Assembly: GCA_021741245.1 (NCBI GenBank)
Contig: JAIOYF010000004.1
Location: 186,001 to 250,000 of the forward strand
DNA from: Paracoccaceae bacterium
GTDB lineage: Bacteria > Pseudomonadota > Alphaproteobacteria > Rhodobacterales > Rhodobacteraceae
Length of the DNA stretch: 64,000 nt
Reading direction: 5' to 3'
Shown: piece by piece, positions 31,191 to 39,526 of the stretch
Numbering within the stretch: the stretch's first letter is position 1
Layout of the letters: every line of letters begins with the position of its first letter
Program-made: the position numbers and the translations under genes
Notes under the pieces: generated by a model
What the model was told of the DNA's origin: nothing
The model's database searches: none
Seen by the model: the letters and a program-made list of their open reading frames with translations, nothing else

Positions 31191-32191
31191 TTGATCCCAC
31201 TGATATGCAGGCCTGCCGCGAGATGATCCGCACGGGGTCCTTGTCGTTCCATGCGGCGTCACGGCTGCTGCCAAGCCGCGTGCGCGATCCAGCGCTGGCG
31301 CTGTATGCCTTTTGCCGCGTGGCGGATGATGAGGTTGACGAGGGGCAAGACAAGGCGCGTGCCGTCTTGTCGCTGCGCGATCGGCTTGACCTTGTGTATC
31401 AGGGTTGCCCGCGCAATGCCCCTGCCGACCGGGCCTTTGCCGCCGTGGTTGAGGGGTTCGAAATGCCGCGCGCCTTGCCCGAGGCTTTGCTCGAAGGCTT
31501 GGCTTGGGATGCGGTCGGGCGGCGCTATGAGACGCTTTCCGGTGTGCTTGACTATTCGGCGCGGGTCGCCTCAGCCGTTGGGGCGATGATGTGTGTGCTG
31601 ATGCGGGTGCGGGATGCGGATGCCTTGGCGCGCGCCTGTGACTTGGGTCTGGCGATGCAATTGACCAATATCAGCCGTGATGTGGGTGAAGATGCCCGCG
31701 CGGGGCGGTTGTTCTTGCCGCGCAATTGGCTGGCCGAGGCTGGCGTGGACGAGGCGGCGTTTCTGGCTGATCCACAGCCGACCGAAGGCGTTCGCCGGGT
31801 GACCGCGCGGCTGCTTGCGCAGGCCACGCAACTCTACAATCGGGCCGATGCGGGGGTTGCGGCACTTCCGCTGACCTGCCGCCCGGGTATCTTTGCCGCG
31901 CGCCACATCTATGATGGCATCGGAACGGAGGTGGCGCGCGCGGGGCATGACAGTATCAGCCGCCGTGCCCGGACCAACGGGCGGCAAAAGCTGGGTTGGC
32001 TTGTGCTGTCAACCGCGCGCACGGCCGTGTCGAGCGTGATGCCGCGCCCGGCAGCGCTTCACGCCAGACCTGCGCCAGAGGTGGCTTTCTTGGTAGATGC
32101 CGCCGCCCGCCGCCGTCCGACAGCGGCCCGGTCTGATGCGCTGTTGAATGTGCTGGCCCAGCTGGAGGCGCGCGATCGCGGCATGGCCTGA
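31187..32191 (+). CDS. crtB: Phytoene synthase
   Basis: Joins two geranylgeranyl diphosphates to phytoene. The 334-residue product has FCRVADDEVDE (first aspartate motif, about 44-54) and LTNISRDVGEDARAGRLFLP (second motif). The ATG at 31187 overlaps the crtI stop (ATGA). Confidence 0.96.
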   Translation: MIDPTDMQACREMIRTGSLSFHAASRLLPSRVRDPALALYAFCRVADDEVDEGQDKARAVLSLRDRLDLVYQGCPRNAPADRAFAAVVEGFEMPRALPEALLEGLAWDAVGRRYETLSGVLDYSARVASAVGAMMCVLMRVRDADALARACDLGLAMQLTNISRDVGEDARAGRLFLPRNWLAEAGVDEAAFLADPQPTEGVRRVTARLLAQATQLYNRADAGVAALPLTCRPGIFAARHIYDGIGTEVARAGHDSISRRARTNGRQKLGWLVLSTARTAVSSVMPRPAALHARPAPEVAFLVDAAARRRPTAARSDALLNVLAQLEARDRGMA

Positions 32192-32302
32192 CAGGGGCCT
32201 GACGGGGGCCAAGACCGGCAAGACTTGGCCTTTGCGCCGACCTGCCCTATGTGATGGGCTGGGCAGTTGCCGCTTGGGCGGCACCCGGCTAGGATGGGCG
32301 CT

Positions 32303-32776
32303 ATGGATTTCTTGGTATTTTCGACCTACCTTATGGCCTGCGGTGCCGCGGCAGCGACGGGGGCGATGTTCAAACCCGACGCTTGGTATCGTAGCCTCGC
32401 CAAACCAAGATGGACGCCAAAGGACTGGATGTTCCCGGTGGCCTGGTCCTCGCTTTATCTGTGCATGTCATGGGCCGCGATGCGGATAGCGCTAGAGGCG
32501 GGCACCGACGCGCGCACGGGGCAGGCTTTGGCGCTTTGGTCGGTGCAGATTGCGCTGAACACCCTATGGACCCCGGTGTTTTTCGGGCTGCGCCGGATTG
32601 CGGCAGGGTTGGTGATCATCGCGCTGCTGTGGCTGGCGGTGGCGGCGACCACGGTGGCCTTTTGGCAAATTGACCCGGTCGCGGGCTGGTTCATGGCCCC
32701 CTATCTGGTCTGGGTCACGATTGCCGCCGCGCTGAACCGCAGCGTCTATTGGCGCAACCCCCAGCCCGTCGTCTAA
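32303..32776 (+). CDS. tspO: Tryptophan-rich sensory protein TspO
   Basis: A 157-residue five-helix membrane protein of the TspO/MBR family, which binds porphyrins and in R. sphaeroides tunes photosynthesis gene expression in response to oxygen. Tryptophan-rich segments are visible (KPRWTPKDWMFPVAWSSLYL; NTLWTPVFFGLRRI). The ATG at 32303 follows AGGA; another ATG lies nine bases upstream. Its place between crtB and crtC is the same as in Rhodobacter. Confidence 0.93.
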   Translation: MDFLVFSTYLMACGAAAATGAMFKPDAWYRSLAKPRWTPKDWMFPVAWSSLYLCMSWAAMRIALEAGTDARTGQALALWSVQIALNTLWTPVFFGLRRIAAGLVIIALLWLAVAATTVAFWQIDPVAGWFMAPYLVWVTIAAALNRSVYWRNPQPVV

Positions 32777-32779
32777 GGG

Positions 32780-32820
32780 GGCGCTTTGCGGCCAGCAACC
32801 GGGCTAGTCGTCAAAGCGCC
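32780..32820. terminator. Possible hairpin between converging tspO and crtC
   Basis: Nine-base stem GGCGCTTTG / CAAAGCGCC with a 23-base loop spanning the crtC stop. No T run follows, so termination is uncertain. Confidence 0.35.
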
Positions 32821-33646
32821 AATCGCGACGGCGGGGCACCCGCAGGGCCAGCATCGGCTTGAGAAGGGGTTGGCGAAACCGTGTCAGATCAAGGGCTTCA
32901 TGAACGCCCGTGGTCATCTCGCCGTGGATCTTGGTTTCCACAAGTGACCGGGAATAGAACGGCGCGTCCAGCATGTTCAGCTTTTGGCGGGGCATGGTGC
33001 CCGGATCGGCGCGGGTTTCGCGGCGCACCTGCCAAAGACTGCGGTCAAAGCGGGTGCGGGGCGGGGCGGAAACTTCGCGGACCTCGCCGCTGGCGTCAAT
33101 CTCCACCGCAAGGTCAAGCTGACTGCCATCCCGGCGCACAGCGTCATAGACACAGACCGCCCGGTCACGCAGGGGAAAGCGGCCCCATGTCCAGAACTGA
33201 AAATCATCTTCCAAGGCACGGTTGCCAAAATTGGCGTCAAAATAGCCATGGCCTTCCCAGACATTGCCTTGGCTCAGGTTGACAGAGATATGGGCCGTGG
33301 GGGCAAAGGGGCGCCAGATATGGGTCGCATCGGGCGTCAGCATCACCTCGGCGCCCGTCACGGCTTGCGGTGTCAGCACAATGCGCCCCCTAACGGGCGT
33401 GACCATGGGCGGGGCACCCCATTCATTGACATCAATCACCAGTTCCCGCCCGGTCCAATGCATCTTGCTGGGGCCGACTTCAAAGGTGTCTTGGCTGCGG
33501 CGCAGGGCCGGGCGGCCACGGTCCGTCATGGTGAACCGCCCCCCCGGCCCATAGGTGGCCACATTGATACAGCAATGATTCTGTGGGTCGCGCCGCCCGC
33601 TCCAGCGATACCACGGCGAAAACACCGAGCCGATGAAGCCGATCAC
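32804..33646 (-). CDS. crtC: Hydroxyneurosporene synthase (carotenoid 1,2-hydratase)
   Basis: CrtC adds water across the C1-C2 double bond of neurosporene or lycopene. With a GTG start at 33646 (overlapping the crtD stop, GTGA) the product is 280 residues, matching the length I recall for R. capsulatus CrtC. It opens VIGFIGSVFSPWYRWSGR and contains NHCCINVATYGPGG and GHGYFDANFG. The same frame continues upstream with a CrtC-like segment (GPDGYAWWYIDGVSTDG) that has no usable start codon (see findings), so the true N-terminus is open. Confidence 0.88.
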   Translation of the reverse strand: MIGFIGSVFSPWYRWSGRRDPQNHCCINVATYGPGGRFTMTDRGRPALRRSQDTFEVGPSKMHWTGRELVIDVNEWGAPPMVTPVRGRIVLTPQAVTGAEVMLTPDATHIWRPFAPTAHISVNLSQGNVWEGHGYFDANFGNRALEDDFQFWTWGRFPLRDRAVCVYDAVRRDGSQLDLAVEIDASGEVREVSAPPRTRFDRSLWQVRRETRADPGTMPRQKLNMLDAPFYSRSLVETKIHGEMTTGVHEALDLTRFRQPLLKPMLALRVPRRRDWRFDD

Positions 33647-35199
33647 CGAGAGGGCGCGCGTCCCGTCAGTGCTGACCCCATCGATGTACCACCAGGCATA
33701 ACCGTCGGGGCCGACTTCGACGCGGAAATCCGGTCCCGCTTGATCGCCTCGGCCGCGTGCTGACCGGAGAGGGCTGCCATCGGCACCCCCGCGCCCGGAT
33801 GCGCCCCGCCCCCCGCCAGATACAGGCCCGGAAGTGCCGTCTTCGCCTGTGGACGCTGAAACGCTGCCATCAACCCTTCGGGAGAGCGCCCGTAGATCGC
33901 CCCCTGTGATCCCGGATAGCGTTTCGCCAAGGCCGCTGGTGTGGTCAGGCTGTTGGGTGCCGGATCGGGGCTGAAGGTCAGGCCGAAGTCCTTGAGCCGG
34001 GAAAAGGTACGGGTGCGGCATTGGGCTTCCTCATCTGCATAGGGGGCAATGCCCGAAGGGGCATTCATAATGATTTCAAAGCGCTCCATCTGATCTTGCG
34101 GCGCGCCTGCGGCGCGGTCCTGCGCACAGATATAAAGCGTGGGGGCCTCTGGCATGCGGCCTTGGCCGATGGGGCCGAATTCGGCACGCGGGTTTTCGGT
34201 GAAGAAAACGTTGTGATGGATCAGGTCCGCACCATGGGGCCGTGCGGCAAAGGCCCAGACCCAGGCCGAAAGGCTGTGCGGCTGGGCGGCCTTTGCGGGA
34301 ACGGCAGCAGCGGCCGCGTCGCCCAGATGCCCCTCGACCAAAGCGCCCGGATCGCCGTTAAAGACGCAATTGCGGCAGGGCAGGGTGGTGGCGCCCTCAA
34401 CCTCAACCCCCGTCACGCGCCCGCCTTGCCGCACGATACGCCGGGCCTTTGTGGCATAGCGAAAGCGCACGCCCATGGATTGCGCCAGTTGGGCAAGGGC
34501 CAGCGCAAGGCCATGCATGCCGCCTTCAACCGCCCAGACCCCCGTCGCCTCGGCCCGCCAGATCAGGGCCAGAACGCCGGGTGATTTTCCGGGCCTGCCG
34601 CCGACATAGGTGGCATACCGCGCAAAAAGCTGCACCAATCTGGGGTCACGGAAATGCTGGCGCAGCAGACCTTCCAGCGTAACACCCGGAAGAAGTGCGG
34701 GCCAAAGCTGCGGACGCATGGATGCGATTCGGGTGATGGCGCGCGTGTCAGGATGCGGCGACAGCATGACAGGCTGTTCGAACGCGTCATAAAGCCCCTT
34801 TGCCAGCCGATCAAAGCGGATAAACCCCTCGGCCTCGCGCGGTCCTGCAAAGGCGCGAATGGCTTCGATGCTGGCCTCTGTCTCATGAAACAAATCAAGC
34901 GAGCTGCCATCAGGCCACCAATGCCGGGCAAGAATCGGTTGTGGGATCAATCGAATGTGATCCTCCATCCGCGCCCCGCCCAAGGCGAAAAGCGCATCAA
35001 ACACGTGGCGCATGGTCAAGACTGTAGGGCCTGTATCCACTGGCCCTGCGTCCGAAGGAATGGCCCGTGCCTTGCCGCCCGGACCTTCGGCCATATCAAC
35101 CACAGTGACCGCGCAGCCAGACGCCGCCAGCCGAATGGCAGCGGCGAGGCCCCCCATCCCGGCCCCGATCACGACAACTTTTTCGCGTGGCTCCTCCAT
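33643..35199 (-). CDS. crtD: Hydroxyneurosporene (methoxyneurosporene) desaturase
   Basis: CrtD desaturates at C3-C4 of the hydroxylated/methoxylated carotenoid. The 518-residue flavoprotein has VVVIGAGMGGLAAAIRLAASG near residue 8 and a C-terminal AGGGAHPGAGVPMAALSG signature. The signature is followed by about 37 more residues without conservation, read from sequence that in another frame encodes the CrtC N-terminal segment. Homologues are about 495 residues. The start ATG at 35199 is followed by MEEPREKVV; an upstream ATG (35232) lies within an apparent tandem repeat of the codons around TCCTCCATG. Confidence 0.93.
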   Translation of the reverse strand: MEEPREKVVVIGAGMGGLAAAIRLAASGCAVTVVDMAEGPGGKARAIPSDAGPVDTGPTVLTMRHVFDALFALGGARMEDHIRLIPQPILARHWWPDGSSLDLFHETEASIEAIRAFAGPREAEGFIRFDRLAKGLYDAFEQPVMLSPHPDTRAITRIASMRPQLWPALLPGVTLEGLLRQHFRDPRLVQLFARYATYVGGRPGKSPGVLALIWRAEATGVWAVEGGMHGLALALAQLAQSMGVRFRYATKARRIVRQGGRVTGVEVEGATTLPCRNCVFNGDPGALVEGHLGDAAAAAVPAKAAQPHSLSAWVWAFAARPHGADLIHHNVFFTENPRAEFGPIGQGRMPEAPTLYICAQDRAAGAPQDQMERFEIIMNAPSGIAPYADEEAQCRTRTFSRLKDFGLTFSPDPAPNSLTTPAALAKRYPGSQGAIYGRSPEGLMAAFQRPQAKTALPGLYLAGGGAHPGAGVPMAALSGQHAAEAIKRDRISASKSAPTVMPGGTSMGSALTGRAPSR

Positions 35200-35246
35200 G
35201 TTCGCGTGGCTCCTCCATGCGCCCATCTTCAACGGCCCAAGATGAC

Positions 35247-35264
35247 TGTCCAGTCTGAATTACA
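35247..35264. promoter_or_regulatory. PpsR operator at crtD/crtE promoter region, site 1
   Basis: Exact TGT-N12-ACA between the divergent crtD and crtE genes, closer to crtD. Confidence 0.85.
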
Positions 35265-35270
35265 ATTATG

Positions 35271-35288
35271 TGTAAGTTTTTATTTACA
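35271..35288. promoter_or_regulatory. PpsR operator at crtD/crtE promoter region, site 2
   Basis: Exact TGT-N12-ACA with extended symmetry (TGTGTAA / TTTACACA), 24 bp centre to centre from site 1, the close spacing favoured for cooperative PpsR binding. It lies 80 bases upstream of crtE. Confidence 0.85.
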
Positions 35289-35368
35289 CATGCGCCGCCG
35301 AATGGCAGTCTGCCCCAAGAATAGGGTGGCAGACCGCAAAAGGCGGCTCCTCAGGGAAAGGCGCGATC

Positions 35369-36238
35369 ATGGCACTGGACGGACGGATTGAGACCGCAAT
35401 GATAGAGGCGCTGGCCTTGGCCCAATCCGGGGTGGCACCGCCAAAACTTGGGGCTGCCTTGCCCTATGCGGTCTTTCCCGGTGGCGCGCGGATCCGTCCG
35501 ACGATTCTTGTCTCGGTGGCGCTGGCCTGCGGGGATGACCGGCCCGGTCTGACCAATGCGGCAGCGGCGTCGCTTGAGTTGATCCATTGCGCCAGCCTTG
35601 TGCATGACGATCTGCCCGCCTTTGATTCGGCCGATCTCCGTCGAGGCAAAGCCACGGTTCATCGCGCCTTTAGTGAGCCCTTGGCGGTTCTGACGGGCGA
35701 CAGCCTGATCGTTCTGGCGTTCGAATTGCTGGCCCGTGCTGGTGCGGATGTGCCAGATCGCGCGCTGCGGTTGGTCAGCCATCTGGCGATGCGCACGGGG
35801 ATGCCCTTTGGCATTTGTGCGGGGCAGGGATGGGAGAGTGAAGCGAAGGTGAACCTTTCGGCCTATCACCGCGCCAAAACCGGTGCCTTGTTCATGGCGG
35901 CAACCCAGATGGGGGCGATTGCCGCGGGTCAAGATGCCGAACCTTGGGAAGAACTGGGCGCGCGCATTGGCGAGGCGTTTCAGGTGGCCGATGATCTGAA
36001 GGATGCGCTGATGTCATCCGAAGATATGGGCAAGCCTGCCGGACAGGACGCCGTGCACAACAGGCCGTCAGCCGTTGCCGAATTGGGCGTCTCTGGCGCG
36101 GTGCGGCATCTGAAGGATATTCTTGGCGGGGCGATTGCCTCGATCCCGTCTTGTCCCGGCGAGGCGATGTTGGCCCAGATGGTCCGCGCCTATGCCGAAA
36201 AGATGACCCCAGCGCGCCTGACCTCGGCCAGAGGATAG
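35369..36238 (+). CDS. crtE: Geranylgeranyl diphosphate synthase
   Basis: Makes GGPP for carotenoids and for the bacteriochlorophyll tail. The 289-residue trans-prenyltransferase has the first aspartate-rich motif [15 protein letters not shown] (about 78-92) and the second in [10 protein letters not shown]. It opens the crtEF-bchCXYZ-puf superoperon. The crtF start lies 4 bases beyond its stop. Confidence 0.95.
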   Translation: MALDGRIETAMIEALALAQSGVAPPKLGAALPYAVFPGGARIRPTILVSVALACGDDRPGLTNAAAASLELIHCASLVHDDLPAFDSADLRRGKATVHRAFSEPLAVLTGDSLIVLAFELLARAGADVPDRALRLVSHLAMRTGMPFGICAGQGWESEAKVNLSAYHRAKTGALFMAATQMGAIAAGQDAEPWEELGARIGEAFQVADDLKDALMSSEDMGKPAGQDAVHNRPSAVAELGVSGAVRHLKDILGGAIASIPSCPGEAMLAQMVRAYAEKMTPARLTSARG

Positions 36239-36242
36239 TCCA

Positions 36243-37370
36243 ATGGCGGATCTGCCGCTGGTGGGTGCCGGGTCATCCCAACGGGGCCGCGGACCCAGTC
36301 TTTTCACGCGTATTGCCATGTCACCGCGCTTTCATGCGCTGTGCGAACGCATTCCGGGCTTGCGCCATATCGCCCGATCCGAGGGGCGCGCGCTGTTTGA
36401 TGTGGTGTCCGGCTTTGTGCAAAGCCAAGCCCTTTTCGCGCTTGTGGAGTTGCGGATTTTGCACCGCTTGGCAGACGGTCCTGCCGATTTGGCAGCGCTT
36501 GGCCTGCAAAGTGGTATCCCGGCAGACCGGCTTCGCATCTTGCTCCAGGCCGGGGCGGCGCTGAAACTGCTGCGCGAGAAGGCCGGGCTTTGGCATCTGA
36601 CCACACGGGGGGCTGCGTTTCTGACCGTGCCGGGGCTGGAGGCGATGGTGCGCCACCATGATGTGCTTTACCGCGATCTGCGTGATCCGGTGGCGTTCTT
36701 TCGCGGTGAAACCACGCCGGAATTGGCGGGGTTCTGGCCCTATGTCTTTGGGGCCGGGGGGGCTGCGGATCCGCAGCTTGCGCAACGATATAGCCAGCTT
36801 ATGGCCGACAGTCAGGGGCTCGTGGCCGCCGATACCTTGCGTCTGGTTTCCCTGCGGGACGTTGGGCATCTGATGGATGTGGGCGGCGGCACGGGGGCGT
36901 TCCTGGCGGCTGTGGGCCGGGCCTATCCTGATCTGCGTATGACCTTGTTTGATTTGCCCGCAGTGGTGCCGGGGGCGACAGAGCGGCTTTCCCCCTTTGT
37001 CCCGCGGGTCGCCATCTGCCCCGGCAGCTTTCGCGACGATCCTTTGCCAAGGGGTGCCGATACGATCAGCTTGATCCGGGTGCTCTATGATCATGCGGAT
37101 TCTACGGTCACGGCATTGCTGCGTGCCTGCCATGACGCCTTGCCGCCGGGGGGGCGGCTTGTGATCTCAGAGCCGATGTCAGGCGGCGCGCATCCAGATG
37201 CGGCCACGGATGTGTACTTTTCTGTTTACACTTTGGCTATGCAGACCGGCCGGACTCGTTCCGCGCAAGAGATCACAACCATGCTGCGCGGCGCAGGATT
37301 TGAAACGGTGCAGAATAAGGGTTCTTTGCGGCCTTTTGTGACCTCATGCCTTTGCGCCACCCGGAGCTGA
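36243..37370 (+). CDS. crtF: Hydroxyneurosporene O-methyltransferase
   Basis: Methylates the C1 hydroxyl of the carotenoid with S-adenosylmethionine. The 375-residue product has an N-terminal winged-helix-like dimerisation domain ([26 protein letters not shown]-type, about 62-90) and the SAM motif [18 protein letters not shown] near residue 213. A TGT-N12-ACA palindrome lies in its last 160 bases (37213-37230). Confidence 0.95.
   Translation: MADLPLVGAGSSQRGRGPSLFTRIAMSPRFHALCERIPGLRHIARSEGRALFDVVSGFVQSQALFALVELRILHRLADGPADLAALGLQSGIPADRLRILLQAGAALKLLREKAGLWHLTTRGAAFLTVPGLEAMVRHHDVLYRDLRDPVAFFRGETTPELAGFWPYVFGAGGAADPQLAQRYSQLMADSQGLVAADTLRLVSLRDVGHLMDVGGGTGAFLAAVGRAYPDLRMTLFDLPAVVPGATERLSPFVPRVAICPGSFRDDPLPRGADTISLIRVLYDHADSTVTALLRACHDALPPGGRLVISEPMSGGAHPDAATDVYFSVYTLAMQTGRTRSAQEITTMLRGAGFETVQNKGSLRPFVTSCLCATRS
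37213..37230. promoter_or_regulatory. PpsR-like palindrome inside crtF
   Basis: Exact TGT-N12-ACA within the codons for V-Y-F-S-V-Y-T, about 190 bases upstream of the two bchC operators. It could be an auxiliary operator or chance. Confidence 0.4.
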
Positions 37371-37401
37371 CAAAAGAGATTTGCGCATTTCCGCAAAAAA
37401 C

Positions 37402-37419
37402 TGTCCATTTAGTTTGACA
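37402..37419. promoter_or_regulatory. PpsR operator over the bchC -35
   Basis: Exact TGT-N12-ACA. Its right end is TTGACA (37414-37419), the proposed -35 element of bchC. Confidence 0.9.
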
Positions 37420-37427
37420 CTCCAAAA

Positions 37428-37445
37428 TGTAAGTCTAAACTTACA
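37428..37445. promoter_or_regulatory. PpsR operator over the bchC -10
   Basis: Near-perfect dyad TGTAAGT-CTAA-ACTTACA. It covers TAAACT (37436-37441), 16 bases from the TTGACA, so the two sites cover both promoter elements; centres are 26 bp apart. Confidence 0.9.
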
Positions 37446-37513
37446 CTCAGAAAACAAAACCCTGCCAACCGCGACTCTGCGTCGCAGCTCGGCAGGGAAA
37501 GGGAGAAAACCAC

Positions 37514-38458
37514 GTGAGAACGACCGCTGTCATCCTTTCCGGGCCACGCGACCTTGCCTTGGGAAATCTGGGCCTCAAGGCACCAGCGGATGGCGACATC
37601 GTGGTGCAGGTCCATCATTCCGGAATTTCGACAGGAACGGAAAAACTGTTCTATACCGGGACGATGCCGCCCTTTCCTGGTATGGGATATCCACTGGTTC
37701 CCGGCTATGAAAGCTTTGGCGAGGTGGTCGAAGCTGCCCCGGACACCGGCTTTCGCGTCGGCGAGTTTGTGTTCGTGCCGGGCGCGAATTGCTTCGAAGA
37801 TAATGTGAAAGGCCTGTTTGGCGGCGCGTCGCGTCATCTTGTCACGCAGACGAGCCGGGTGGCGCGCCTTGATCGCGGGGCAGGGGCAGAGGGTGCGCTT
37901 TTGGCCCTTGCCGCAACCGCCCGTCACGCCTTGGCCGGGTTTAATACCGCCTTGCCGGATCTGATCGTGGGGCATGGCACGCTGGGCCGTCTGCTGGCCC
38001 GCCTGACCGTCGCCGCTGGCGGCAAGCCGCCAACGGTATGGGAAGTGAACCCCGCCCGCCGCGATGGGGCGATGGGATATGAGGTGATCGATCCTGCCGA
38101 CGATCCGCGCCGCGACTACAAGGCCATCTATGATGCCAGTGGTGCCAAGGGTCTGCTTGACCAGTTGATCATGCGCCTCGCCAAAGGCGGCGAGGTCGTT
38201 CTGGCAGGATTTTACACCGAACCCGTCGCCTTTGCCTTTCCGCCCGCCTTCATGCGTGAGGCGCGCATCCGGATCGCAAGTGAATGGTCCCCAGATGATC
38301 TGGTGGCCACTCGAGCTTTGATCGAAAGCGGCGACCTGTCGCTTGCCGGTCTTGTCACCCACACCCGTACAGCCAGCGACGCGACAGACGCCTATCGCAC
38401 GGCGTTTGAAGATGCGGACTGCCTGAAAATGATCCTTGATTGGAGCGCTGAAGCATGA
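37514..38458 (+). CDS. bchC: Bacteriochlorophyllide a dehydrogenase
   Basis: BchC oxidises the 3-hydroxyethyl group to 3-acetyl. The 314-residue medium-chain dehydrogenase-like protein starts at GTG (37514, GGGAGAAAA upstream). It contains [27 protein letters not shown] and a Rossmann region near [14 protein letters not shown]. Its stop overlaps the bchX start. Confidence 0.96.
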   Translation: MRTTAVILSGPRDLALGNLGLKAPADGDIVVQVHHSGISTGTEKLFYTGTMPPFPGMGYPLVPGYESFGEVVEAAPDTGFRVGEFVFVPGANCFEDNVKGLFGGASRHLVTQTSRVARLDRGAGAEGALLALAATARHALAGFNTALPDLIVGHGTLGRLLARLTVAAGGKPPTVWEVNPARRDGAMGYEVIDPADDPRRDYKAIYDASGAKGLLDQLIMRLAKGGEVVLAGFYTEPVAFAFPPAFMREARIRIASEWSPDDLVATRALIESGDLSLAGLVTHTRTASDATDAYRTAFEDADCLKMILDWSAEA

Positions 38459-39459
38459 CCCTCGACATCCCGAACCTCAAAGATTTCGATGCCCGTCTGC
38501 GCGAGGAAGCCGCCGAAGAGCCAACGCTGGAGATCCCTCAGGGCGAGCCGACCAAGAAAACCCAGATCATCGCGATCTATGGCAAGGGTGGCATCGGCAA
38601 ATCCTTCACGCTGGCCAACCTCAGCCATATGATGGCCGAGATGGGCAAGCGCGTGCTGCTGATTGGCTGCGATCCGAAATCTGATACCACCAGCCTTTTG
38701 TTCGGTGGCAAGGCTTGCCCCACGATCATCGAAACCTCGACCCGCAAGAAACTGGCGGGCGAAGAGGTCAAGATCGGTGATGTCTGCTTTAAGCGTGGCG
38801 GCGTCTTTGCGATGGAACTTGGCGGGCCAGAGGTTGGTCGGGGTTGTGGTGGCCGCGGGATCATCCACGGGTTTGAACTGCTCGAAAAGCTTGGGTTCCA
38901 TGATTGGGACTTTGACTATGTCTTGCTTGATTTCCTTGGTGACGTGGTCTGCGGTGGCTTTGGTTTGCCCATTGCCCGTGACATGGCGCAAAAGGTCATC
39001 TTGGTCGGATCGAACGATCTGCAGTCGCTTTACGTGGCCAATAACGTCTGCTCCGCGGTGGAATACTTCCGCAAACTGGGGGGTAACGTGGGCATTGCGG
39101 GCCTTGTGATCAACAAGGATGACGGCACGGGCGAGGCGGCCGCCTTTGCCGAAGCCGTCAAGATCCCGGTCCTTGCTGCCATTCCGCAAGATGATGATCT
39201 GCGCAAGAAATCCGCGAACTATCAAATTGTCGGCTCTGCCGCCAGTCAATGGGGCAGCCTGTTTGCCGAATTGGCCGAGGCTGTCGCAGGCGCGCCGCCC
39301 GTACGCCCCAAGCCGCTGTCGCAAGACGGGCTGCTGAACCTGTTCAGCGCTGAAACAACGGGCAAGGACTTTGTTCTGGATCCGGCGACCGATGACGACA
39401 TGCGCGGCAAATACGCGGGCGTCAAAGTCTCTCTCGAAGTGGTTTACGACAATGTTTGA
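38455..39459 (+). CDS. bchX: Chlorophyllide reductase iron protein subunit X
   Basis: NifH-like ATPase of chlorophyllide a reductase (COR), which reduces ring B. The 334-residue product has the P-loop [10 protein letters not shown] (42-51) and cysteines in GRGCGGRGI and [12 protein letters not shown] for the bridging 4Fe-4S cluster. The tail after about residue 300 is longer than in BchL. A 24-residue ORF overlaps its stop. Confidence 0.97.
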   Translation: MTLDIPNLKDFDARLREEAAEEPTLEIPQGEPTKKTQIIAIYGKGGIGKSFTLANLSHMMAEMGKRVLLIGCDPKSDTTSLLFGGKACPTIIETSTRKKLAGEEVKIGDVCFKRGGVFAMELGGPEVGRGCGGRGIIHGFELLEKLGFHDWDFDYVLLDFLGDVVCGGFGLPIARDMAQKVILVGSNDLQSLYVANNVCSAVEYFRKLGGNVGIAGLVINKDDGTGEAAAFAEAVKIPVLAAIPQDDDLRKKSANYQIVGSAASQWGSLFAELAEAVAGAPPVRPKPLSQDGLLNLFSAETTGKDFVLDPATDDDMRGKYAGVKVSLEVVYDNV

Positions 39460-39526
39460 TCTCGACACCCTTGCAAAACTTGAAGAGGCACTGCGGGCCC
39501 TGCAGCAGAAAGCGGGGGCCAAGTGA
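39452..39526 (+). CDS. Coupled micro-ORF (24 aa) between bchX and bchY
   Basis: Its ATG (39452) overlaps the bchX stop by 8 bases, and its TGA overlaps the bchY GTG start by 4 (GTGA). The peptide begins [18 protein letters not shown] and ends KAGAK; it would form one amphipathic helix with leucines spaced as in a coiled coil. No family is recognised. It may only hand ribosomes from bchX to bchY, or be a tiny subunit-like peptide. Confidence 0.4.
   Translation: MFDLDTLAKLEEALRALQQKAGAK

Noticed and set aside
33749-34021. Longer crtC ORF
   Set aside because: Antiphase shadow of crtD rich in G, S and R; only the last 34 codons before the GTG look CrtC-like.
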